From assembly GCA_036378495.1 (NCBI GenBank), contig DASUWI010000024.1, forward strand, positions 1 to 15,749: 15,749 nt of DNA, read 5' to 3'. A program made the position numbers and the translations under genes. Source of the DNA: JAFALX01 sp036378495 (GTDB lineage: Bacteria > Chloroflexota > Dormibacteria > Aeolococcales > Aeolococcaceae). Under the pieces are notes generated by a model. That model saw only the letters and a list, made by a program, of their open reading frames with translations. It made no database searches and had not been told where the DNA came from. This document shows, one piece after another, positions 7,009 to 13,756 of this stretch (position 1 is its first letter; every line of letters begins with the position of its first letter).

Positions 7009-7060
7009 ATGCGCCCCATGCGCCCATGATGCGCCGCGGGGCACATGGGTGCGCCATGCG
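7009..7060. promoter_or_regulatory. Repeat cluster between divergent degV and plsY genes, possible operator
   Basis: ATGCGCC occurs three times, at 7009, 7018 and 7029, at spacings of 9 and 11 bases, with a related ATGCGG at 7056. CCCATG (7023-7028) and CATGGG (7044-7049) form an inverted pair with a 15-base spacer. The cluster fills the 5' side of the degV-type gene in an intergenic stretch of about 150 bases. I see no clear -35/-10 pair here for either gene. Confidence 0.35.
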
Positions 7061-7148
7061 GCCAGGTACCCACAGCACGGCTGGGGATGATACGTGACCG
7101 CCATTCAGCGTCAGCCCCCTGCACGTGCGGCTGCGCGACACTTGCGCC

Positions 7149-7835
7149 GTGGATCTGAACGGCATCTGGCACGCGATCGCCGCGTGCCTGATGGGCTATC
7201 TGGTCGGCGGCATCCCCACGGGATGGCTCCTGGTGCGCTGGCAGCGCTTCGGTTTGGACGTGCGCCGCTACGGCTCGGGCAACATCGGCACGAGCAACGT
7301 GTACCGCCACGCGGGGTTCGACCTCGCGGTCATCGTGGGGCCGGCGCAGTTCGCGCAGGGCGTGATTCCCGTGCTGGTGACCCGGCTGCTCGGGTTCTCG
7401 GTCCTGGTGCAGGTGCTCGTGGCGCTGGCCGCAGTCGCGGGCAACGGCTGGCCCGTGTATCTGCGCTTCAACGGCGGCCGCGGCGTCGCCGTGGCCACGG
7501 GCGCCATCGGGCCATTGACGATCGCCGGGTTCATCGCCGTGCTTGCATGCTTCGCGCTCGGCGCGCTGCGGCATCGCATCGCGCTCGCCGTGCTGCTGGC
7601 GTTCTGTGTGCTGCCGGTGGTCGCGTTCTTCTTCAACGGCGTGACCGTTGCGCTCGGCTGCACCGCCATCCTCGCGCTGCTCGTCCTGCGTCGCCTCGAA
7701 GGCCTCCCGGAGGATCGCCGCGCCTACGGCAAGTTCTGGAAGCTCGTGTGGGACCGGCTCGTGTTCGACACGCGCCCGGGACGGCCGCTCGTGGGCCCGC
7801 GCATCGATCCGGGGGTCAAGGCCGGGAGCGGTTGA
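7149..7835 (+). CDS. plsY: PlsY-like acyl-phosphate:glycerol-3-phosphate acyltransferase, divergent
   Basis: PlsY moves an acyl group from acyl-phosphate to glycerol-3-phosphate, the first acylation of phospholipid synthesis, in the inner membrane. The protein (228 residues) has the N-terminal span with GYLVGGIPTGWLL, the first family motif YGSGNIGTSNVYR (41-53) with Ser and Arg kept, and the second motif region GNGWPVYLRFNGGRGVAVATG (98-118). Several positions differ from the norm: 'FKGGKG' is FNGGRG, the His before 'PVF' is Asn, and the usual 'D..KG..PV' is AQFAQGVIPV. Numerous hydrophobic spans are followed by a soluble tail of about 45 residues. The start is uncertain: GTG at 7149 fits family length, GTG at 7125 adds eight residues, and neither has a ribosome site, so a leaderless transcript is possible. 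Confidence 0.85.
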   Translation: MDLNGIWHAIAACLMGYLVGGIPTGWLLVRWQRFGLDVRRYGSGNIGTSNVYRHAGFDLAVIVGPAQFAQGVIPVLVTRLLGFSVLVQVLVALAAVAGNGWPVYLRFNGGRGVAVATGAIGPLTIAGFIAVLACFALGALRHRIALAVLLAFCVLPVVAFFFNGVTVALGCTAILALLVLRRLEGLPEDRRAYGKFWKLVWDRLVFDTRPGRPLVGPRIDPGVKAGSG

Positions 7836-7842
7836 CGCCCGT

Positions 7843-7857
7843 CCGCTATGCGAGCGG
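7843..7857. repeat. Small hairpin at the convergent ends of plsY and the acyltransferase gene
   Basis: CCGCT (7843-7847) and AGCGG (7853-7857) flank a 5-base loop, 8 bases after the plsY stop and across the stop codon of the opposing gene. No T-run follows. It may slow polymerase between the convergent genes, but the support is weak. Confidence 0.25.
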
Positions 7858-8826
7858 GTCGGTGTCCTGGTACACCTTGCCGAACGGATACCACTGCGTG
7901 GGGATGCGGCGGATCTGCTGCTCGAGCCGGGTCGCAACACGCTGCATGACGTCGTGGTCGGTCTCACCGTCGCCCACACCGTCGGGGGGATGGATGACCA
8001 TGCGGTAGCGTCCGTCGACGTTGCGAAAGCAGTCGACGCAGAGGATCGGCGCGCCGGTGGTGCGCGAGATCCATGCGGGTCCGGTGCTGACGTTCACCGG
8101 ACCGCCGCAGAAGTCGACGAGCACGCGACCACCGCCCTCGGGGATGTCGGCCAGGATGGCGTCGAAGCGTTGGCGGCGCACCGCGCTGATCAGACCGCGC
8201 GCGGCGCCGCGGCCGGCGATGAGCACCTCCATGTCCTGGTGGCGCCGCGCCCAGGCGGCGATACGGGTGGCCAGCTCGCTGTCACCGACCTTCGTCATCA
8301 CGGTGGTGAGCGGCACATCCATCGACAGTGCGATGGCAGCGGCGACGTCCCACGAGCCGTAGTGGGCGAGCACGAAGATGCCGCCCTTGCCGTCGGCCAT
8401 CGCCCGCCACACGTGCTCCAGCCCGCGCACCGTGTAGTGCCGGCGCATGCGCTCGGAGGTGACGGCGTACTCCCACATGAAATCGAACGAGAGACGCATG
8501 AACTCGCGGTACGAGCCGCGCGCGCGGCGGCGTGCCTCGGCGTCGCTGATGGAGGGGTCCAGCCGGCGGTGGTTGTCGGCGCATCGCTGCCGTCGCGCCG
8601 CTGACGTGCGCGCGTAGATGGCAAGCCCGAGGGCGTCGGCGAACGCGTAGCGAGCCCGGCCCAGCACCAGCAGTGAGCGGCTGGCCAGCCACAGCGCAAC
8701 GCGCAACGGCAGGCCGGGTGGTTGCAGCGCACTTGGCAGCGAGCCGCGTGGCGTCGTCCGCGGCGACGGTGCGGCCGATGCCGGCCGCGCGCGCAGCAGC
8801 TCGACCGGGTCTTCGGTCGTGGTCAC
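7846..8826 (-). CDS. Lysophospholipid acyltransferase family protein (HtrB/LpxL - PatA type)
   Basis: A 326-residue membrane-associated acyltransferase of the family that includes LpxL/HtrB and mycobacterial PatA, which acylates phosphatidylinositol mannosides. The catalytic HX4D motif is HYGSWD (His155-Asp160), preceded by GGIFVLAH as in the family. Other family signs are FADALGLAIYARTSAARRQRCADNHRR near 62-88, the AILADIPEGGG segment and a C-terminal IRRIPTQWYPFGKVY close to the family's 'P.QW' ending. The first 40 residues are a Pro/Ala/Ser-rich cytosolic lead-in. The GTG at 8826 makes a GTGA overlap with the glpX-like stop; the open frame extends to 9204, but that part is the shadow of the upstream gene. 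The lipid acceptor cannot be told: a glycolipid such as a phosphatidylinositol mannoside is a guess. Confidence 0.87.
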   Translation of the reverse strand: MTTTEDPVELLRARPASAAPSPRTTPRGSLPSALQPPGLPLRVALWLASRSLLVLGRARYAFADALGLAIYARTSAARRQRCADNHRRLDPSISDAEARRRARGSYREFMRLSFDFMWEYAVTSERMRRHYTVRGLEHVWRAMADGKGGIFVLAHYGSWDVAAAIALSMDVPLTTVMTKVGDSELATRIAAWARRHQDMEVLIAGRGAARGLISAVRRQRFDAILADIPEGGGRVLVDFCGGPVNVSTGPAWISRTTGAPILCVDCFRNVDGRYRMVIHPPDGVGDGETDHDVMQRVATRLEQQIRRIPTQWYPFGKVYQDTDPLA

Positions 8827-9830
8827 AGGACGCGGCCGGCCTGGTCGGGCGGGAGCGCGACGTGGTGCTTGGTCAGGATCTCGCGCACGGTACCGCTCTG
8901 CGCACGCATCACGATGCTGTGGGTCTCGGCCCACCAGTTGTGATAGAGCACCCCGCGGAGCAGGCCGCCGCCGCTGACGCCGGTCACCGCGACGCTGATC
9001 TCGCGCCCCGGGACGAGCGCATCCATGCCCAGCGCAGCATCGGGATCGTAGCCGGCAGCCCGCGTCGCCGCCGCCTCGTCCTCGTGGCGCACCCACGGGC
9101 GGCACTGCAGCTCGCCGCCGAGGCAGCGCATCGCGCAGGCGGCGACGACCGCCTCGCTCGTCCCACCCGTGCCCACCATCGCGTCGATGCCCGACCCCGG
9201 CCACGCGGTCATCATCGCCATGCCGACGTCGCCGTCACTGGCCAGCGCGACGCGGGCGCCCAGCCCCCGAATCCGCTCCAGCAGCGTCTGGTGCCGGGGC
9301 CGGTCGAGCATCATCACGGTCAGGTCCTGAACCTGCACGTTCATGGCGAAGGCGATGCGGCGGAGGTTGTTCTCCGGCGTGTCGCTGATATCGATGGCGC
9401 CCCGGGCCTGCGGCCCCACGGCGATCTTGTGCATGTACGCGACGGGTGGCGGTGGCAGGAGCCCGCCCACCTCGGCGGCGACGGCGACGCTCAGCGCCTG
9501 GGTCATGCCCCCCGCAACCAGGCTGACGCCGTCGATCGGGATGACGCCGAGATCGATGCGGTCGCGGCCGGAGCCGATGTGGCGCCCGGCGCCGAGGCGG
9601 CTGCCCACTGCCTCTGTGCCGATGACGATGCGCCCGTCGAACGGCATGGTGAGGAGCGCCTCCTCCATCGCGTCGTGCCCCGCCTGACGGATGCCGGTCT
9701 TGTCGCCGCGGCCGAGCCACCTGCCGACGGTCAGCGCCGCCGCTTCGGTGGCCCGCAGCAGCTCGAGGCCGCGATGACGGTCGCGGCTGATCCGCGCAGC
9801 AGACGTGGAGGACCGGACGGCCATGCTCAT
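8823..9830 (-). CDS. glpX: GlpX-like protein (class II fructose-1,6-bisphosphatase fold) lacking key metal-ligand motifs
   Basis: The whole GlpX frame is recognisable over 335 residues: ATEAAALTVGRWLGRGDK (27-44), EALLTMPFDGRIVIG (57-71), YMHKIAVGPQARGAIDI (132-148), DLTVMMLDRPRH (169-180), ASDGDVGMAM (197-206), GTGGTSEAVVAACAMRCLGGE (220-240) and AETHSIVMRAQSGTVREI near the end. Two catalytic segments are changed. The metal-binding 'GEGEIDEAPML' is GTEAVGSRLGA (71-81), and 'DPIEGT' is IPIDGV (97-102). Asp43 and Glu226 are kept. An active enzyme would make fructose-6-phosphate in gluconeogenesis; here activity is doubtful, and a regulatory or altered-substrate role is possible. The ATG at 9830 or the one at 9824 may be the start; neither has a strong ribosome site. 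It follows pyrG by 32 bases and overlaps the acyltransferase gene by 4. Confidence 0.88.
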   Translation of the reverse strand: MSMAVRSSTSAARISRDRHRGLELLRATEAAALTVGRWLGRGDKTGIRQAGHDAMEEALLTMPFDGRIVIGTEAVGSRLGAGRHIGSGRDRIDLGVIPIDGVSLVAGGMTQALSVAVAAEVGGLLPPPPVAYMHKIAVGPQARGAIDISDTPENNLRRIAFAMNVQVQDLTVMMLDRPRHQTLLERIRGLGARVALASDGDVGMAMMTAWPGSGIDAMVGTGGTSEAVVAACAMRCLGGELQCRPWVRHEDEAAATRAAGYDPDAALGMDALVPGREISVAVTGVSGGGLLRGVLYHNWWAETHSIVMRAQSGTVREILTKHHVALPPDQAGRVL

Positions 9831-9862
9831 CGCTCGCGGAGATTACCGGCGCGGGCTGGCGA

Positions 9863-11557
9863 TCAGCTCGATCCGGCTCCCGTGGTCACCGCGGAGCCGT
9901 TGACCGCGACCTCCGCGCCGGTGACCTCCGGGTGCGCGATTCCGGTTGCGGGCGTCACGCCGGCGCGCCGCGCCGCGGCCTCCATGAACTCGCGGAACAG
10001 CGGGTGGGGCCGGCCCGGACGCGACCGGAACTCCGGATGGAACTGCGAGCCCATGAAGAAGGGGTGATCGCGCAGCTCCATGATCTCCACCAGGCGGCCG
10101 TTGGGCGACGTGCCCGAGAACACCACGCCGGCGCCCGCCAGCGGCTCGCGGTAGTGGTTGTTGAACTCGAACCGGTGGCGGTGCCGCTCGTACACGACGG
10201 CCTCCCCGTACGCGCTCGCCGCGCGCGTTCCCGGGGCCAGCTTGCACGGGTACACGCCGAGCCGCATGGTGCCCCCCTTCTCCTCGATGTCGCGCTGCTC
10301 GGGGAGCAGGTCGATGATCGGGTGCGAGGTGAAGGCGTTGAACTCCGTGGAGTTTGCGTCGGGTGCGTCCAAAACCTCGCGGGCGATGTCGACCACCGCG
10401 CACTGCATGCCGAGGCAGAGCCCGAGGTACGGCGTCTTGTGCCGCCTGGCGTAGCGCGACGCCAGCACCTTGCCCTCGATGCCGCGATGACCGAATCCGC
10501 CGGGCACCACGATGCCGTCCTGCCCGTCCAGCGGCGAGGTGTCCTGGTCGAGAGTCTCCGAGTTCACCCACGTGAGGCGCAGGTCCACACCGCTGTGCAG
10601 CGCCGCATGGCGCAGCGACTCGGTGACGCTGATGTACGAGTCCGGCATCTCGACGTACTTGCCGACGACTGCGACGCGCACGGGGGGCTTGGGCGCCGCG
10701 ATGCGCGCGCAGAGGTCTTCCCAGTCACGCAGGTCGGGAGATTGCGCCTCCAGCCCGAGCAGCTCGACGATGTAGTCGCCGAGACCGGACTCCTCGAGCA
10801 TCAGCGGCACCTGGTAGATGGACGCCGCATCGGGCACGCCGATGACGGCGCGGCGCTCGACGTCACCGAAGAGCGCGATCTTGTCCTTCAGCGAGCCGGC
10901 GATCGGCTTCTCGCTGCGCGCCACGATCACGTCCGGCTGGATGCCGATCGACCGCAGCGTGTTCACCGAGTGCTGCGTGGGTTTGCTCTTGTGCTCCTCG
11001 CTGGCGTTGACGAAGGGCACGAGCGTGAGGTGCACGTAGCACACGTGGTTGCGGCCGACATCGTTCTTCATCTGCCGGATCGCCTCGAGGAAGGGCAGGG
11101 ACTCGATGTCACCCACCGTGCCGCCGACCTCGACGATGACGACGTCGGGCTCGGGCAGCTCGTTCTCGGCGACGCGGAGAATGCGGTGCTTGATCTCGTT
11201 GGTGATGTGGGGAATGACCTGGACGGTGCCGCCGAGATAGTCGCCGCGGCGCTCCTTGGCGATCACTGACGCGTAGATCTTGCCGGTGGTGACGTTGCTG
11301 GCCTTGCTCAGCGCGACGTCGACGAAGCGCTCGTAGTGGCCGAGGTCGAGGTCCGTTTCGGCGCCGTCGTCGGTGACGAACACCTCGCCGTGCTGGTACG
11401 GCGACATCGTCCCGGGGTCCACGTTGAGATACGGATCGAGCTTCTGCATCCCCACGTGCAGCCCGCGCGCCTTGAGGATCGTGCCGATCGAGGCTGCAGT
11501 GATCCCTTTGCCCAGGGAGGAGACGACTCCGCCCGTCACGAACACGAACTTCGCCAT
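9863..11557 (-). CDS. pyrG: CTP synthase (glutamine hydrolysing)
   Basis: CTP synthase converts UTP to CTP using ATP and glutamine, the last step of pyrimidine nucleotide synthesis, in the cytoplasm. The 564-residue protein has both domains. The synthetase domain (1-270) begins KFVFVTGGVVSSLGKG and carries LDPYLNVDPGTMSPYQHGEV (40-59) and the IVEVGGTVGDIES stretch. The class I glutaminase domain (about 293-530) has the triad Cys381 in GLCLGMQ and His507 with Glu509 in QFHPEF, plus the oxyanion-type PGGFG (352-356). The last 30 residues are a low-complexity tail absent from many homologues. The ATG at 11557 is chosen because GGAGG lies 8 nt upstream; a GTG at 11572 would start inside that site. 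It is the first gene of an operon with glpX and an acyltransferase. CTP is needed for CDP-diacylglycerol, which suits the lipid neighbours. Confidence 0.98.
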   Translation of the reverse strand: MAKFVFVTGGVVSSLGKGITAASIGTILKARGLHVGMQKLDPYLNVDPGTMSPYQHGEVFVTDDGAETDLDLGHYERFVDVALSKASNVTTGKIYASVIAKERRGDYLGGTVQVIPHITNEIKHRILRVAENELPEPDVVIVEVGGTVGDIESLPFLEAIRQMKNDVGRNHVCYVHLTLVPFVNASEEHKSKPTQHSVNTLRSIGIQPDVIVARSEKPIAGSLKDKIALFGDVERRAVIGVPDAASIYQVPLMLEESGLGDYIVELLGLEAQSPDLRDWEDLCARIAAPKPPVRVAVVGKYVEMPDSYISVTESLRHAALHSGVDLRLTWVNSETLDQDTSPLDGQDGIVVPGGFGHRGIEGKVLASRYARRHKTPYLGLCLGMQCAVVDIAREVLDAPDANSTEFNAFTSHPIIDLLPEQRDIEEKGGTMRLGVYPCKLAPGTRAASAYGEAVVYERHRHRFEFNNHYREPLAGAGVVFSGTSPNGRLVEIMELRDHPFFMGSQFHPEFRSRPGRPHPLFREFMEAAARRAGVTPATGIAHPEVTGAEVAVNGSAVTTGAGSS

Positions 11558-11565
11558 GCGCAGAG

Positions 11566-11570
11566 CCTCC
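11566..11570 (-). promoter_or_regulatory. Ribosome binding site of pyrG
   Basis: GGAGG on the minus strand, 8 nt before the ATG at 11557. It settles the start against the GTG at 11572, which lies before it. Confidence 0.8.
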
Positions 11571-11587
11571 ACGGACTGGTTTTCGTG

Positions 11588-11596
11588 ATTGTACCA
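11588..11596 (-). promoter_or_regulatory. Extended -10 promoter of the pyrG operon
   Basis: On the minus strand TGGTACAAT is an extended -10 element (TGN followed by TACAAT, five of six to TATAAT). I see no TTG-type -35 at the proper distance, as is common for extended -10 promoters. Transcription would begin near 11581, giving a leader of roughly 25 nt with the GGAGG ribosome site. Confidence 0.55.
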
Positions 11597-11664
11597 GCCC
11601 GCCGGACCACGGGCGCACCGATGTTCGTATCAGCACAAACGTGTAAACGCCCCTATCACGGCAA

Positions 11665-11694
11665 TTGACACACCCCATGTCCGACAGGTATACA
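11665..11694 (+). promoter_or_regulatory. Consensus-type promoter of the secreted protein gene
   Basis: TTGACA at 11665-11670 is a perfect -35. TATACA at 11689-11694 is a fair -10 (first four bases match), with an 18-base spacer. Transcription should begin near 11701, about 184 nt before the start codon. It is the most consensus-like promoter in the window. Confidence 0.7.
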
Positions 11695-11701
11695 ACTAGA
11701 C

Positions 11702-11884
11702 CTCGACGCGTGAGTCGGGTCCCCAGAGAGCCCGGTCAGACAACGGGGTGGCAGGAGGCGCGCATATAGGTCAGACCGCAACAGCGGATCCCCAGGGCGC
11801 GCCAGATGACGCGCCAGAAGACGTCATCGGATCGCATGGTGCAGCCGTGAGCCGCCGGTCGCGGCTGCGGAGGAGAAAAGGCCC
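11702..11884 (+). promoter_or_regulatory. Long structured 5' leader of the secreted protein gene
   Basis: This gene-free stretch holds several complementary segments. GGCGCGC (11757-11763) can pair with GCGCGCC (11797-11803), or GGCGCG (11796-11801) can pair with CGCGCC (11810-11815); the two choices exclude each other. CCGC-AACA-GCGG (11776-11787) is a small hairpin. GGGG (11745-11748) faces CCCC (11790-11793), which would make a pseudoknot with the first long pairing. GCGCCAGATGAC and GCGCCAGAAGAC (11799-11822) are adjacent direct copies. GCAGCCG (11841-11847) pairs with CGGCTGC (11862-11868), ending exactly where the ribosome site begins. I could not match it to a known riboswitch class. 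Confidence 0.5.
11869..11875 (+). promoter_or_regulatory. Ribosome binding site of the secreted protein gene
   Basis: GGAGGAG, 9 nt before the TTG start at 11885. It directly follows a 7-bp hairpin stem (11841-11868), so the stem could influence access. Its presence supports a TTG start; no ATG or GTG in frame lies at a suitable distance. Confidence 0.75.
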
Positions 11885-13639
11885 TTGAGACGGATACGTC
11901 TATTCAGTCTGGTGTCGGTCGTCGCGGTGTCCGCGGCGACCGCCATCGCATTTGTTCCCCAGGTGCGCGCCGCGTCGACAGCAGCGCCGGAGAAACCGAG
12001 CTGCGCGTATGGGACATTCTCACGGTTGTGCACCGAGGTTGACGACTATCAGAACACCTTCGGGTATTACGTCGGCCACGACGAGCCGTCGGTGCTCTTC
12101 TATTCCAACTCGCCCGGGTCCGGCAACCACATGCAGTACAACGTGACGCTGCCTGCGGAGCCCACCGAGGCGAGCAACAAGACGCCCACCCTCGCGCACA
12201 GCTACCAGAACAGCCCGGCGTTCTGGTTCGGCATGGCGATGTGCGACACGCAGTCCTACCCGGAGCAGTCCGACACCTGCACCCCGGACAGCGACAGCAA
12301 CATCGTCAACCCGGCAGTCTCGGGCTCCTTCCGCAATGCGCCGGGAGCCGCGTTCCAGGAGCTGCAGTTCTACCCGCCAGGCTGGGTTCCCCAGTTCGCG
12401 GGCAGCAGCTGCGACCCCACCAAGTGGTGCGTGGCGCTGACCATCGACAGCCTGTCGGAGAACCCCATCCAGGGATTGAATCTCAATGCCACCTGCCAGG
12501 CCCAGATCCTCGGTGGCCAGGAGTACGTGAACTTCGCGTTCCTCACGCTGAGCGGCTCCCCGATCGGACCGCCGAACCCGCTGCAGTTCAACCCGGCCAC
12601 CTCCGGCAACCCGGTCAACAACCCGAACGTGTTCTTCATGAACCAGGGTGACAACGTCACGGTCTCGCTGCACGACACAAGCAGCGGGCTGCAGACGCAG
12701 GTGACCGACAACACCACTCACACGAGCGGTCTGATGACCGCCAGTGCGGCCAATGGCTTCGGGCAGATCAAGTTCAACGCCTCCACGACGCACCCGACGT
12801 GCAAGGAGCTGCCCTACGACTTCCACCCGATGTACTCCACGTCCAGCCCGCAGACCCGCGTGCTCTGGGCGGCGCACAGCTACAACATCGCCATGGACGT
12901 CGAGACCGGGCACTTCGATTTCTGCTCGAAGATCGACCACACGACGCTGAACTGCACCGGCAAGGAGGGTGCGACCAACTTCACGGGTGGCCAGGAGGCG
13001 ACGGACGGCGACGACACCGCGTGCTTCGGACCCACAACCGTGGCGCCACCGCTCCTGTATCAGACGAAGGGCTGCGAGAACCAGAACGATCCCGGGTTCG
13101 ACGGCACGTCGTTCCAGGCCAACTACTGGCCCAACAGCCTGACGCCGACCACGGCGGCGACGCCGTTCCTCTTCAGCAGCCCGTTGTCGGGGGCCAACGG
13201 CAGTGCGACGTTCACCACGGCGTACCCGGACTCCGCGCTCGAGACGGATCTGCCACGCATCGAGGACTTCCCGGGCGGGCAGAACTGCACCCGGTTCACC
13301 GGCGATCACGGGTCTGATCCGGTGGGCGACAACTGCACGAACCCGCCGCTGAGCGATGACGCGACACCGGCTTCCTTCTACCCGTACTTCTCCACCGCGA
13401 ACGTCGGACCCAGCTCGGCATGTGACTGGGGCGGCGGCGCGAACTGGTCCAGCGGCCAGCCGGGCGGCAACAGCCACGGCGGCAGCAGCGCGCAGTACGG
13501 TCCCGGATACCTCACCGCGTACTGGCTGTTCGGTGGCCACGGCGCGGACCAGGTCCGGCTCAACAACTACAACAGCTCCGCAGTTGGTGGCAGTGCGACC
13601 ACACCGTCGACCATCAGCCTCGCGAGCAATCCCTGCTGA
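11885..13639 (+). CDS. Large secreted cysteine-rich protein of unknown function
   Basis: A 584-residue exported protein. Residues 1-29 are a signal peptide (RRIR, a hydrophobic core, then VRA before AST). The mature part is rich in Asn, Thr, Ser, Gly and aromatics, has 16 cysteines (possibly eight disulfides) and reads as beta-rich. Notable segments are FQELQFYPPGWVPQF (about 158-172), KWCVALTIDSLSENP, GGQEYVNFAFLTLSG, NQGDNVTVSLHDTSSGL, DFHPMYSTSSPQTRVLWAAHSYNI and ETGHFDFCSKID. It resembles, from memory, large secreted proteins of unknown function in actinobacteria and other soil bacteria; I could not check this. No catalytic motif, sortase signal or C-terminal membrane span is visible, so it is probably released. 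The start is TTG with a strong ribosome site. It is a single-gene unit with its own promoter, leader and terminator. Confidence 0.88.
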   Translation: MRRIRLFSLVSVVAVSAATAIAFVPQVRAASTAAPEKPSCAYGTFSRLCTEVDDYQNTFGYYVGHDEPSVLFYSNSPGSGNHMQYNVTLPAEPTEASNKTPTLAHSYQNSPAFWFGMAMCDTQSYPEQSDTCTPDSDSNIVNPAVSGSFRNAPGAAFQELQFYPPGWVPQFAGSSCDPTKWCVALTIDSLSENPIQGLNLNATCQAQILGGQEYVNFAFLTLSGSPIGPPNPLQFNPATSGNPVNNPNVFFMNQGDNVTVSLHDTSSGLQTQVTDNTTHTSGLMTASAANGFGQIKFNASTTHPTCKELPYDFHPMYSTSSPQTRVLWAAHSYNIAMDVETGHFDFCSKIDHTTLNCTGKEGATNFTGGQEATDGDDTACFGPTTVAPPLLYQTKGCENQNDPGFDGTSFQANYWPNSLTPTTAATPFLFSSPLSGANGSATFTTAYPDSALETDLPRIEDFPGGQNCTRFTGDHGSDPVGDNCTNPPLSDDATPASFYPYFSTANVGPSSACDWGGGANWSSGQPGGNSHGGSSAQYGPGYLTAYWLFGGHGADQVRLNNYNSSAVGGSATTPSTISLASNPC

Positions 13640-13671
13640 CCCGTCACAGTCGACAGCGTCAACACAACACA

Positions 13672-13701
13672 GAGGGCCGCCGCGGCGGCCCTCTTCTTTT
13701 T
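13672..13701 (+). terminator. Strong rho-independent terminator of the secreted protein gene
   Basis: A perfect 22-base palindrome (13672-13693), with arms starting GAGGGCCGCC and ending GGCGGCCCTC, is followed directly by TTCTTTTT (13694-13701). It lies 32 bases after the stop codon. The opposite strand has only a broken T-rich stretch, so it mainly serves the plus strand. Confidence 0.93.
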
Positions 13702-13756
13702 GCGGTCGTGCGGCCGGCTCGGGCGGCGCTGCCGGTCTGAACGGAGTGCTCTGCCG

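Noticed and set aside
8827..9204. Upstream extension of the acyltransferase frame
   Set aside because: It overlaps the intact glpX-like gene, has shadow composition, and the GTGA overlap at 8826 gives a natural start.
11702..11884. A match of the leader to a known riboswitch (c-di-AMP, c-di-GMP, cobalamin)
   Set aside because: I compared it from memory with the conserved cores of these classes and found no convincing match, so it is reported only as an unassigned structured leader.
12020..13540. A 506-codon minus-strand open frame opposite the secreted protein
   Set aside because: The translation is Val/Arg/Ala-rich without motifs, and the plus strand has a signal peptide, promoter, ribosome site and terminator.
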